Position numbers and translations under genes: made by a program. The notes under the pieces are model-generated. The model was not told the origin of the DNA and searched no databases. It saw nothing but the letters and a program-made list of their open reading frames with translations. Shown piece by piece: positions 6,696 to 14,874 of a DNA stretch of 64,000 nucleotides; the stretch's first letter is position 1; each line of letters opens with the position of its first letter. This DNA is from DASVEG01 sp035540495 (GTDB lineage: Bacteria; Actinomycetota; Acidimicrobiia; Acidimicrobiales; CADCTF01), in assembly GCA_035540495.1 (NCBI GenBank), contig DATLGL010000045.1, positions 1 to 64,000 of the forward strand. Reading direction: 5' to 3'.

Positions 6696-7433
6696 TCAGT
6701 TCGGAAGGTCGAGCACCTCGAGGAGCTGGCGGTGGTCCGAGATGACGTGGTCGCCGTCGGGTAGTGACGATGCTTCCTCGCCCACGTCGTCGAACCCGCC
6801 CGTGTACCGAACGGCCGTGATCCCGAGGTCGAGCGCGCCGGCGATGTCTGTCCGTCGCAGATCACCGCCGTGGGCCGCGCGCGACGGCTCGATCCCGCCG
6901 AGGCCGTCGAGCGCGTGATGGAAGATCACCGGGGAGGGCTTGTACGCGCCGACGTCGTCGGAGAACGACCAGTGGTCGAAGTAACGCAGCACGCCTTCAC
7001 GCTCGAGGTTCGCCCGCAACGCCGTCGACGGTGTCATCCCCACGTCACAGATGATCCCCAGCTTCACGCCCCTCGTCTTGAGAGCGTCGAGCGTGTCGGC
7101 GACGTGGTCGCAGAGGTGCAGCGAGCGTTCGCCGTCGATCGACGTGTACGCGGCGACGAGCTCGTCGTGCACCCCAGGCGGCAGCTCGTACCCCAGCTCT
7201 TCGACGACGTCGACGGCCGCTTCGACCGCGGTGTACTGCTCGTGCGCCTGCCATGACGCGAGGAACTTCTGCCACGAGCTCGCGAACGCGGCATCGAGCC
7301 GCTCCCGTTCCGTCGCGAACCCGACGCCCTCGAGGATGCCCAGCCACGCCTCGAGCCGCGTGTCGCGCAGCGCCCCGGCGTCCTCGTAGACGAGTGTGTT
7401 CCAGTGATCGAAGGTGACGGCCTCGATGGTCAC
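6696..7433 (-). CDS. HAD-superfamily hydrolase, dehalogenase-like
   Basis: 245 residues from a GTG that overlaps the malic enzyme stop (GTGA, 4 nt). Motif I reads AVTFDHWNTLVYED: the nucleophilic Asp is present, but the Asp+2 acid of HAD phosphatases is replaced by Trp, as in haloacid dehalogenase-like members where that position is aromatic. Motif II (IICDVGMTPST), motif III Lys (AYKPSPVIF) and motif IV (GGDLRRTDIAGA) are present. The cap is helical (C1 type, residues about 20-100). The substrate is unknown. The replaced acid argues against simple phosphomonoesterase activity. It is co-transcribed with the malic enzyme. Confidence 0.82.
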   Translation of the reverse strand: MTIEAVTFDHWNTLVYEDAGALRDTRLEAWLGILEGVGFATERERLDAAFASSWQKFLASWQAHEQYTAVEAAVDVVEELGYELPPGVHDELVAAYTSIDGERSLHLCDHVADTLDALKTRGVKLGIICDVGMTPSTALRANLEREGVLRYFDHWSFSDDVGAYKPSPVIFHHALDGLGGIEPSRAAHGGDLRRTDIAGALDLGITAVRYTGGFDDVGEEASSLPDGDHVISDHRQLLEVLDLPN

Positions 7434-8839
7434 GAATGCGTGGGGCGGACGACGCCGTCGAGGCGGGCCTGCTCGGCCACAGCGGTCGCGACCATGTCGG
7501 CGACGTGCTTGTTGAACACGCTCGGCACGATGTAGCCGGCAGACAGCTCGTCCTCCGGCACGGAGTTCGCGATGGCCTCCGCGGCAGCGAGCTTCATGTT
7601 CTCCGTGATGCTCGTGGCGTTCGCATCGAGCGCGCCGCGGAAGATGCCGGGGAAGCACAGCACGTTGTTGATCTGGTTCGGGTAGTCGCTGCGACCGGTC
7701 GCCATCACCGCCGCCATGCCCTCCGCGGCCTCGGGAGTGATCTCCGGATCAGGGTTCGCGAGAGCGAACACGATCGGGTCGTCCGCCATCGCCCGCAGGT
7801 CGTCGCGGATCAACACGTTGGGCCCGCTCACACCCACGAAGACGTCTGCGCCCGGCAGCACCTCGTGGATCGCGCCCTTGCGCATCTCGGGATTCGTGTT
7901 CTCCGCCATCCACTGCTTCGCCGCGTTGAGATCGGTGCGGCCCTGGAAGATCGCGCCCTTCGAATCGACGCCGATCACGTTCTGGACCCCGCCCTCCATG
8001 AGGATCTTCGTGATCGCGACGCCCGCGGCACCGACACCCGCGATCACGACCTTGAGGTCCTCCATCTTCTTCCCGACCACCTTGAGCGCGTTGCGCAGCG
8101 CCGCGAGCACCACGACCGCGGTGCCGTGCTGGTCGTCGTGGAAGACCGGGATGTCGAGCAGTTCCTTGAGGCGATCCTCGACCTCGAAGCAGCGGGGCGC
8201 CGAGATGTCCTCGAGGTTGATGCCGCCGAAGACCGGCGCGATCCGCTGCACCGTCTCGATCAGCTCCTCCGTCGACGTGGTGTTCAGACAGATCGGGAAG
8301 GCGTCGACGCCGGCGAACTCCTTGAACAGCAGCGCCTTGCCCTCCATGACCGGCAGCGCGGCCTCCGGGCCCAGATCGCCGAGGCCGAGGATCGCGGTGC
8401 CGTCGGTGACCACCGCGACGGTGTTCTTCTTGATGGTCAGCCGGTGGACCTCGGCCGGGTCCTCCGCGATGGCTCGGCAGATGCGCGCCACGCCCGGCGT
8501 GTACGCCATCGAGAGGTCGTCGCGGTTCTGGAGCGGGATCTTCGAATGGACGCCGATCTTCCCGCCCTCGTGGAGCAGGAACGTCCGGTCGCGCACGTAC
8601 TCGACCTCGATGCCCTCGATGGCCTCGACGGCGTGGCGGATCCGCCGGACGTGGCCTTCGTCCGCTGCGTACACGGTGACGTCGCGAACGATCTGCGACT
8701 GCCGTACCTCGGCGATGTCGAGCGCGGCGATGTCGCCGCCTGCATCTCCGATCGCCGTGGCGACGCGGCCGAGCATCCCCGGCTCGTCCCGCAGAACCAC
8801 GCGCATGCACACCGAGTACGACGAACGAGTACTTGACAC
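7430..8839 (-). CDS. NAD-dependent malic enzyme with N-terminal ACT domain
   Basis: 469 residues. Residues 8-85 are an ACT domain (MRVVLRDEPGMLGRVATAIG). The rest is a bacterial malic enzyme: the substrate region includes SMAYTPGVARICRAIAEDP, VTDGTAILGLGDLGPEAALP and the metal-binding PVFHDDQHGTA, and the NAD-binding Rossmann motif is VVIAGVGAAGVAITK. It decarboxylates malate to pyruvate, feeding pyruvate/acetyl-CoA or NADH supply. The ACT domain suggests allosteric control by an amino acid or other small ligand (inference from the domain). The start at 8839 keeps the first ACT strand. The HAD gene overlaps its 3' end. Confidence 0.93.
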   Translation of the reverse strand: MSSTRSSYSVCMRVVLRDEPGMLGRVATAIGDAGGDIAALDIAEVRQSQIVRDVTVYAADEGHVRRIRHAVEAIEGIEVEYVRDRTFLLHEGGKIGVHSKIPLQNRDDLSMAYTPGVARICRAIAEDPAEVHRLTIKKNTVAVVTDGTAILGLGDLGPEAALPVMEGKALLFKEFAGVDAFPICLNTTSTEELIETVQRIAPVFGGINLEDISAPRCFEVEDRLKELLDIPVFHDDQHGTAVVVLAALRNALKVVGKKMEDLKVVIAGVGAAGVAITKILMEGGVQNVIGVDSKGAIFQGRTDLNAAKQWMAENTNPEMRKGAIHEVLPGADVFVGVSGPNVLIRDDLRAMADDPIVFALANPDPEITPEAAEGMAAVMATGRSDYPNQINNVLCFPGIFRGALDANATSITENMKLAAAEAIANSVPEDELSAGYIVPSVFNKHVADMVATAVAEQARLDGVVRPTHS

Positions 8840-8893
8840 GTCATCAATAAGACACGCCGCTTGCTGCAGCAGGCAAAACGTCTCCGAACGCGT

Positions 8894-8940
8894 TTCTGGA
8901 GGGACCTCCCGACAGCAGGTGTCGGGAAGCCCCTCCAGAA
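8894..8940 (-). terminator. Nested two-stem hairpin after bldC
   Basis: An outer perfect 10-bp stem (TTCTGGAGGG with CCCTCCAGAA) encloses an inner perfect 7-bp stem (CCCGACA with TGTCGGG). It begins 26 nt after the bldC stop on the minus strand, and 54 nt upstream of the malic enzyme start. It could terminate bldC, or be a structured leader for the malic enzyme mRNA if transcription starts further up. Confidence 0.5.
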
Positions 8941-8966
8941 CGGAGAATGTCAGATGGTGCGGGAGC

Positions 8967-9164
8967 TCAGGCCCCTTCGCGCTCCATCTGCTCGAGGCAC
9001 CGGCGGATCTCGGATGCGCGGAACCGGCGGTGGCCGCCGAGCGTGCGGATCGCGGTGATCTTGCCGGCGCGGGCCCAGCGAGTCACGGTCTTGGGGTTGA
9101 CCCGGAAGAGCGCGGCGACTTCAGCCGGGGTGAGGAGTGCGTCGGGATTCGGGCTGTCGGCCAT
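8967..9164 (-). CDS. bldC: BldC-like MerR-type DNA-binding protein
   Basis: 65 residues from the ATG of MADSPNPDALLTPAEVAALF. It is essentially one winged helix-turn-helix: LLTPAEVAALFRVNPKTVTR, WARAGKITAI, then the wing GGHRRFRASEIRR. BldC of Streptomyces is a developmental regulator of this size that binds direct repeats cooperatively, and homologues occur throughout actinobacteria. The purine-rich GAAGGGG precedes the start. The target genes cannot be told here. The 182 nt between this gene and the divergent dehydrogenase gene hold both promoters. I see no clear operator there. Confidence 0.85.
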   Translation of the reverse strand: MADSPNPDALLTPAEVAALFRVNPKTVTRWARAGKITAIRTLGGHRRFRASEIRRCLEQMEREGA

Positions 9165-9346
9165 CGGGTTGAGACCCCTTCGATGAGTTGTCCGTTTGCT
9201 ACCGGAACGTACGGACGGAACGCTTTGGGGTCGATAGCCCCCTAGGACCATTTGAACGACGCAAACGAACTAGTCACCGACCGGTAGCGGTACCAGTCAT
9301 GGCCCGGCCGGGTGGGTGATGTGTCGTGTGACCGAGGCGCAGAAGG

Positions 9347-10462
9347 GTGCGGTGGGTACTGTTCGCCCCGGTGCCGGTGTTCGAGCGGATCCGCGCGGAT
9401 GGCCACGAGGAGGTCGTGTACTGCCACGACCCGGCGTCCGGCCTCCGGGCGATCGTCGCGATCCACTCGACCCGCCTCGGCCCCGCGCTCGGCGGCACCC
9501 GCTTCTACCCGTATCCCTCGGAGGACGACGCGCTCGACGACGTGCTCCGGCTGAGCAAGGGGATGACGTACAAGGCCGCAGCGGCCGGTCTCGACCTCGG
9601 CGGCGGCAAGGCGGTCATCCTCGGCGACCCGCGGGAGCACAAGTCGGAGGCACTGCTGCGGGCCTACGGCCGCTTCCTCCAGGGTCTCGGCGGGCGCTAC
9701 ATCACCGCCGAGGACGTCGGGACGACGCAGCCCGACATGGACGTCATCCGCCGCGAAACCACTCACGTCACCGGCGTCAGCCGATCGCTCGGCGGCAGCG
9801 GTGACCCGTCCGAGGCCACCGCCTACGGCGTGCTCCACGCGATGCGCGCCGTCGCGCGCATCCTCTGGGGGTCGACGGCGCTCGAGGGCCGGCACATCGT
9901 CATCACCGGCGTCGGCAAGGTCGGATACGCACTCGCCCGTCACCTGGTCGAGGAGCGAGCCCGCATCTCGGTCGCCGATGTGAACGACTCCGCGGCCGAG
10001 CGTGCAGCCCGCGACTTCGGTGCGACACCCGTCGAAGCGAAGGAGTCGCATTCCATCGAGTGCGACATCTGGTCGCCGTGCGCACTCGGCGGCGCCCTGA
10101 GCCCGGCGTCGATCGCCGAGCTGCGGTGCGGGGCGGTCGTCGGGTCGGCGAACAACCAGCTGGCGACGCCCGAGTGCGGTGACCTCGTCGAGGAGCGCGG
10201 GATCCTGTACGCCCCTGACTTCGTTGTGAACGCTGGCGGCGTGATCAACATCTCCGAGGAGCTGTCCCCGAAGGGCTACCACCGCGAGCGCGCGTACGGC
10301 ATCGTCCGCCGCATCTACGACACGACGACCACCGTCATCGCGACGGCTCGCACGGAGGGCATCACCACCGCAGCGGCGGCGAATCGCGTCGCCGAGCGGC
10401 GGATCGAGCAGCTGTCGAACGTGCGCCTGCTGCGCACCTCGCGTGAGGAGGGACGTCCATGA
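9347..10462 (+). CDS. Leucine/valine dehydrogenase
   Basis: 371 residues in the longest version, from GTG at 9347; the GTGs at 9371 and 9377 are also possible because homology begins near VFERIRADGHEEVVYCHDP. It is a Glu/Leu/Phe/Val dehydrogenase. The substrate region TRLGPALGGTRFYPYPSEDD, catalytic-lysine segment LSKGMTYKAAAAGLDLGGGK and NAD-binding motif VITGVGKVGYALARHL are all present. It oxidatively deaminates branched-chain amino acids to 2-oxoacids. Its stop overlaps the start of the branched-chain 2-oxoacid dehydrogenase gene by 4 nt (ATGA), which makes the next step in the pathway its partner. Confidence 0.93.
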   Translation: MRWVLFAPVPVFERIRADGHEEVVYCHDPASGLRAIVAIHSTRLGPALGGTRFYPYPSEDDALDDVLRLSKGMTYKAAAAGLDLGGGKAVILGDPREHKSEALLRAYGRFLQGLGGRYITAEDVGTTQPDMDVIRRETTHVTGVSRSLGGSGDPSEATAYGVLHAMRAVARILWGSTALEGRHIVITGVGKVGYALARHLVEERARISVADVNDSAAERAARDFGATPVEAKESHSIECDIWSPCALGGALSPASIAELRCGAVVGSANNQLATPECGDLVEERGILYAPDFVVNAGGVINISEELSPKGYHRERAYGIVRRIYDTTTTVIATARTEGITTAAAANRVAERRIEQLSNVRLLRTSREEGRP

Positions 10463-12558
10463 CCGCGGTCGAAGCTCCCGAGCAGTTCCGGGGGATCTCT
10501 CGCGAGGAGCTCGTCGAAGACTTCCGCCTCGCGTGCATCTCTCGCGCCCTCGACGACCGCGAGATCAGCCTCCAGAAGCAGAGCCGGGTGTTCTTCCAGA
10601 TCTCGGGCGCGGGCCACGAGGCGCTGCTCTTGGCGCTGGCGCGTCACCTGCGCCCTTCGTACGACTGGTTCTTCCCCTACTACCGCGACCGCTCGCTGGC
10701 GTTGGGCCTCGGCGTGACGCCGAAGGAGATCCTCCTCCAGGCCGTCGGCTCGGCCGAAGATCCGTCGTCCGGCGGCCGCCAGATGCCGTGTCACTGGGGT
10801 TCGAAGCGGCTCAACATCGTCACCCAGTCGAGCGCGACCGCGAGCCAGTGCATCCCCGCCGTGGGGTGCGCGGAGGCGGGGAGGTACGCCGTCGGCCGGT
10901 CGCTCGGTGACCGGGTCGAGGCGCACGGTGACGAGGTGACGTACGTGTCGCTCGGCGAGGGCGCGACGTCCGAGGGAGAGTTCTGGGAGTCGCTCAACAC
11001 CGCCTGCCGGCTCCACCTCCCCGTGCTCTACGTGGTCGCGGACAACGGCTACGCCATCTCCGTTCGCGCCGAAGACCAGTCGCCCGCTCCGATCAGCGAG
11101 ATGGTGCGTGGCTTCCGCGGCCTCGCGATCCACAAGATCGACGGGCGCGACTACTTCGAGGCGCGCACCAAGGGTGCGCAGGCGATCGCACGGGTGCGCG
11201 CAGGCGAAGGGCCCGGCCTGATCCACGCCAAGGTGACCCGCCCGTACTCGCACTCGGCCGCTGACACCCAGAGCAAGTACCGGCCGAAGGACGAGCTCGC
11301 CGAGGAGATGGAGCACGACCCCATCCACCTGCTCGAGGAGGCGCTCGTGGAGGGCGGGGTGCTGACCCGCGAAGACGCCGAGCGGATCCGAGCGGAGGCG
11401 AAGGAGACGGTGAACGTCGCAGCTCGCGAGGCGCTCGGGGCGGCGCGTCCGGATCCGGCGACGGTGCTCGAGCACGTCTTCGTCATCCCGCCGATCGACG
11501 GCGATGGACGCGGTGACGGCGACCCCCCGGACGACACGCCGGTGAGCTTCTCCGACGCGATCCGCCTGACCCTGCACGAGCAGATGGCGGAGGACGAGCG
11601 CATCCGGGTGTTCGGCGAGGACGTCGCCGACGCGCCGGAGGAGGTCATCGACGAGGTCGAGGGGAAGGGCGGCGTGTTCGGCACGACGCATGGGCTGCAG
11701 AAGAGGTTCGGCATCGCCAGGTGCTTCAACACGCCGCTGGCCGAGGCGAACATCGTCGGCCGCGCGGTCGGGCAGGCGATCCGTGGTCTGCACCCGGCGC
11801 CGGAGGTGCAGTTCTTCGACTACGTGTGGCCGGCGATGACCCAGATCAAGACGGAGGCCGCCACCGTCCGCTGGCGGTCGAACGGGTCGTTCTCGTGCCC
11901 GATGGTGCTGCGCATCCCGATCGGCGGCTACCTCCAGGGCGGTGCGATCTGGCACTCGCAGTGCGGCGAGTCGATCTTCGCCCACGTGCCGGGCCTCATC
12001 GTCATGTACCCGTCGCGGGCCCGTGACGCTGTTGGGCTCTTGCGGACGGCGTTCGAGTGCGACGACCCGGTGCTGTTCCTCGAGCACAAGCGCCTCTACC
12101 GTCAGCCGTTCGCGAAGGATCCGTTCCCGGGGCGCGAGTTCCGCGTGCCGCTGGGAAAGGCCGACTACTGCCAGCGGGGCGACGACCTCACGATCGTCAC
12201 CTACGGGTACACGCTGCACCTCGCGAAGCAGGCGGCGGCCCGTCTGGCCGAGGAGAGCGGCGCGTCGGTCGAGATCATCGATCTCAGGTGCCTCGTTCCG
12301 TGGGACAAGGAGACGGTCGCCGAGTCGGTCGCGCACACATCGCGAGTCCTCGTCGTCCACGAGGACATCAAGAGCGTCGGCTTCGGCGGCGAGATCGCAG
12401 CGTGGATCGCGGAGCACTGCTTCTCCGACCTCGATGCGCCGGTAGGCAGGGTCGGGGCCCAGGACTGCCACGTGGGCTACGAGCCCGGCCTCGAGCAGGC
12501 GATCCTGCCTCAGGTCGACGACATCGTCGCGGCCGCGTCGGAGGTCCTCGCCTACTGA
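10459..12558 (+). CDS. Fused branched-chain 2-oxoacid dehydrogenase E1 (alpha-beta)
   Basis: 699 residues, a natural fusion of E1 alpha (about 1-350) and E1 beta (about 365-699) joined by an Asp/Gly-rich linker (GDGRGDGDPPDDTP). The alpha half has the thiamine-diphosphate motif as LGEGATSEGEFWESLN...VVADNGYA, with GEG where GDG is usual. The beta half has SFSDAIRLTLHEQMAEDERI and RVFGEDVADAPE. It decarboxylates 2-oxoisovalerate and related acids and passes the acyl group to an E2 lipoyl enzyme not encoded here. It overlaps the Leu/Val dehydrogenase by 4 nt. The products would be branched acyl-CoA primers or catabolic intermediates. Confidence 0.92.
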   Translation: MTAVEAPEQFRGISREELVEDFRLACISRALDDREISLQKQSRVFFQISGAGHEALLLALARHLRPSYDWFFPYYRDRSLALGLGVTPKEILLQAVGSAEDPSSGGRQMPCHWGSKRLNIVTQSSATASQCIPAVGCAEAGRYAVGRSLGDRVEAHGDEVTYVSLGEGATSEGEFWESLNTACRLHLPVLYVVADNGYAISVRAEDQSPAPISEMVRGFRGLAIHKIDGRDYFEARTKGAQAIARVRAGEGPGLIHAKVTRPYSHSAADTQSKYRPKDELAEEMEHDPIHLLEEALVEGGVLTREDAERIRAEAKETVNVAAREALGAARPDPATVLEHVFVIPPIDGDGRGDGDPPDDTPVSFSDAIRLTLHEQMAEDERIRVFGEDVADAPEEVIDEVEGKGGVFGTTHGLQKRFGIARCFNTPLAEANIVGRAVGQAIRGLHPAPEVQFFDYVWPAMTQIKTEAATVRWRSNGSFSCPMVLRIPIGGYLQGGAIWHSQCGESIFAHVPGLIVMYPSRARDAVGLLRTAFECDDPVLFLEHKRLYRQPFAKDPFPGREFRVPLGKADYCQRGDDLTIVTYGYTLHLAKQAAARLAEESGASVEIIDLRCLVPWDKETVAESVAHTSRVLVVHEDIKSVGFGGEIAAWIAEHCFSDLDAPVGRVGAQDCHVGYEPGLEQAILPQVDDIVAAASEVLAY

Positions 12559-12580
12559 CGCTGGCGGCCGCGCTCGCCTG

Positions 12581-12627
12581 TTCTGTGAGTAGTTGTTCGA
12601 CCTGAGGTCGAACAACTGCTCACAGAA
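12581..12627. repeat. Long palindrome, copy 1 of a dispersed element
   Basis: Two 22-nt arms flank a 3-nt TGA centre and pair with a single mismatch (a T-G wobble in RNA). The core 12583-12625 matches 39 of 43 positions of a second palindrome at 63208-63250. It begins 22 nt after the E1 stop, so it probably also acts as a terminator. Its recurrence and length suggest a REP-like or mobile palindromic element rather than a simple terminator. Confidence 0.75.
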
Positions 12628-12652
12628 CGGCTGGCGGGGCAGAGTCGCTGGC

Positions 12653-13219
12653 ATGAAGCTGTACGCCGATCTGCCCGGAGCTCGGGCCCGCCAGATCGCT
12701 CTCGACGTGTCGGTGCTCGTGTGGTCGTTCGTCTGGGTCCGGCTCGGCATCGGGCTCTACCGCGTGGTCGAGCGGCTACGGGTCGCCGGTGACACGACCG
12801 AGTCGGCCGGGTTGGATCTGGCTGCGCGCCTCGACGGGGTGGCAGACGTCATCGACGGCGTGCCGCTCGTCGGTCGTCAGCTGCGGGTGCCGTTCAGCGA
12901 GGCCGCGGCAGCGAGCCAAGGGATCGCAACCGCAGGAGCGACGACGAGCGACGCCGTGCACACGCTCGCGCTCTGGCTCGGCGTGCTGCTCGCGGTGCTG
13001 CCGATCGTGTGGCTCCTCTCGAAGTGGCTCCCGCCGCGAGCGCGGTGGGTGCGGGAAGCGTCGGCCGCCACCAGGCTGCGCCTCGACGACCCCTCGGTGA
13101 TCGACCTCCTCGCGTGGCGGGCCGCGACGGCCCACCCCCTCGCAGTCGTCGCGCCGCACGCTGGTGACACCGCCGCGCTCGCTCGCCTCGAGCTCCGCCG
13201 GCTGGGCCTGCGAGGCTGA
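12653..13219 (+). CDS. Membrane protein with two transmembrane segments
   Basis: 188 residues from ATG (MKLYADLPGARARQIALDVS). One hydrophobic segment spans about residues 18-40 (VSVLVWSFVWVRLGIGLY) and a second about 103-125 (ALWLGVLLAVLPIVWLLSKW). The loop between is amphipathic and Ala-rich. The C-terminal part is soluble, with SVIDLLAWRAATAHPLAVVA. I do not recognise the family. The gene is 16 nt upstream of pyrE on the same strand and probably shares its transcript. The longer frame would start inside the upstream palindrome, so the ATG is preferred. Confidence 0.7.
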   Translation: MKLYADLPGARARQIALDVSVLVWSFVWVRLGIGLYRVVERLRVAGDTTESAGLDLAARLDGVADVIDGVPLVGRQLRVPFSEAAAASQGIATAGATTSDAVHTLALWLGVLLAVLPIVWLLSKWLPPRARWVREASAATRLRLDDPSVIDLLAWRAATAHPLAVVAPHAGDTAALARLELRRLGLRG

Positions 13220-13235
13220 GTACGGTCGACGCCTG

Positions 13236-13775
13236 ATGAGCAACTCCGCCGACCGCGCCCTTGCCCGCCGCGTCTACGACTCCGCCCACCTCACGGGGGA
13301 GTTCGTCCTCCGATCCGGTGTCGTGAGCAGCGAGTACTTCGACAAGTACCTGTTCGAAGCCGACCCCTCGCTGCTGGCCGACATCGCGGACGCGCTGGTG
13401 CCGCTGGTTCCGGACGGGACGGAGGTGCTGGCGGGGCTCGAGCTCGGCGGCATCCCGATCGTGACGATGCTGTCGCAGCGGACGGGCCTGCCGGCGCGGT
13501 TCGTCCGCAAGAAGGCGAAGGAGTACGGGACGAAGCGGCTCGCGGAGGGTGGCCCCGTGAGCGGCAAGCGGGTGTGCCTCGTCGAGGACGTGGTGACGTC
13601 GGGAGGCGCGGTGCTCGACGCGCTCGCCGCGCTGCGGGCCGACGGTGCGGAGATCGACACGGTCGTGTGCGTGATCGACCGCGAGGCGAGCGGTGCCGAG
13701 AACTTCGCGAAGGAGGGCCTCACGATGCGGGCCCTGCTCACGATGACCCAGCTCAAGGACGCGGCAGGAGCCTGA
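13236..13775 (+). CDS. pyrE: Orotate phosphoribosyltransferase
   Basis: 179 residues from ATG (MSNSADRALARRVYDSAHLT). The PRPP-binding motif is VCLVEDVVTSGGAVLDAL, and the flexible catalytic loop is FVRKKAKEYGTKR. It joins orotate and PRPP to give OMP in pyrimidine biosynthesis. The length and the N-terminal hood (GEFVLRSGVVSSEYFDKY) are typical. It is convergent with purM at a 16-nt distance. Both purine and pyrimidine genes here consume PRPP, but they are on opposite strands. Confidence 0.95.
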   Translation: MSNSADRALARRVYDSAHLTGEFVLRSGVVSSEYFDKYLFEADPSLLADIADALVPLVPDGTEVLAGLELGGIPIVTMLSQRTGLPARFVRKKAKEYGTKRLAEGGPVSGKRVCLVEDVVTSGGAVLDALAALRADGAEIDTVVCVIDREASGAENFAKEGLTMRALLTMTQLKDAAGA

Positions 13776-13791
13776 CCCGCCGCCGTCGAGC

Positions 13792-14874
13792 TCAGCCTTC
13801 GAAGATCACGCCGCCGCGACCGTCGACGACCTCGCCCATCTCGAAGGCGCGCTGGCCGTGCTCGCGCAGGACGTCGAGCGCGCGGAAGGCTTCCTTCCGC
13901 GGCACCGCGACGATCATCCCGACGCCCATGTTGAAGACCTTCGCCATCTCGTCGTCCGCGATCTCGCCGAGGCGCTGGATCTCGCTGAAGATGCGGGGCG
14001 CTTCCCAGCTGCGGCGATCGATCACCGCGCCGACGCCGTCCGGGAGCGCCCGCGGGAGATTGCCGACGATGCCGCCTCCGGTGATGTGGGCGACGGCGCG
14101 CACCTCGACCGCTCGCTGCAGCGCGTTGACCGCCCTGGCGTAGATCACCGACGGCTCGAGCAGCTCCTCGGCGAGCGACCGCGGCGAACCGGGATAGGCG
14201 GGCTCGTCGAGGTTCCGCTGCGCAACGTCGAAGAACACCTTGCGGGCGAGCGAGTAGCCGTTGCTGCGCAGGCCGGGCGACGGAAGTCCGATCAGGACGT
14301 CGCCCGTGGTGACTCGCTCCCCGGTGATGATGTTGTCCCTGTCGACGACGCCGACGGCCATGCCGACGAGGTCGAACTCGCCGGGCTCCATGGCGCCGGG
14401 GTGCTCGGCCATCTCTCCGCCGATGAGCGCTGCACCTGCCTCGCGGCATCCCTTGGCGACGCCTTCGACGAGCAGGTCGATGTGGTCGGGATCGAGCTTC
14501 CCGACGGCGATGTAGTCGAGGAAGAAGAGCGGTTCTGCGCCCTGGCACACGAGGTCGTCGACGCACATCGCGACGAGGTCGAGCCCGATCGTGTCGAACT
14601 TGCCTGCCGCCTTCGCCACGAGCGCCTTGGTGCCGACACCGTCGGTCGAGGCGACGAGCACCGGGTTCTTGAACCGGCCCTGGGGGAACTGGAACAGCCC
14701 GCCGAAGCCACCGATGTCGCCAATGACCTCAGGCCGGTAGGTCGACTGCACGTGGCGCTTGATGCGCCGGACCGCATCCTCGCCTGCCGTGATGTCGACG
14801 CCCGCCGACTGGTACGTCAGTGGCTGCTTGTCGTCGCTCGAGTCCGAGGACGACGGTCCCGCCTCAGAGGACAC
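13792..14874 (-). CDS. purM: Phosphoribosylformylglycinamidine cyclo-ligase (AIR synthase)
   Basis: 360 residues. Landmarks of AIR synthase are YQSAGVDITAGEDAVRRIK, DIGGFGGLFQ, LVASTDGVGTK, DLVAMCVDDLVCQGAEPLFF, GGEMAEHPGAM and the C-terminal HITGGGIVGNLPRALP. It closes the imidazole ring of AIR from FGAM with ATP. It overlaps purF by 11 nt, so it is translationally coupled downstream of it. A short Ser/Asp-rich leader (SSEAGPSSSDSSDD) precedes the fold, and the start lies within purF. Confidence in the function is very high. Confidence 0.96.
   Translation of the reverse strand: MSSEAGPSSSDSSDDKQPLTYQSAGVDITAGEDAVRRIKRHVQSTYRPEVIGDIGGFGGLFQFPQGRFKNPVLVASTDGVGTKALVAKAAGKFDTIGLDLVAMCVDDLVCQGAEPLFFLDYIAVGKLDPDHIDLLVEGVAKGCREAGAALIGGEMAEHPGAMEPGEFDLVGMAVGVVDRDNIITGERVTTGDVLIGLPSPGLRSNGYSLARKVFFDVAQRNLDEPAYPGSPRSLAEELLEPSVIYARAVNALQRAVEVRAVAHITGGGIVGNLPRALPDGVGAVIDRRSWEAPRIFSEIQRLGEIADDEMAKVFNMGVGMIVAVPRKEAFRALDVLREHGQRAFEMGEVVDGRGGVIFEG

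Noticed and set aside
10315..12750. 811-residue minus-strand open frame
   Set aside because: It is antisense to the clear dehydrogenase and fused E1 genes, has no recognisable motif, and its Arg/Asp/Val-rich composition is typical of high-GC shadow frames.
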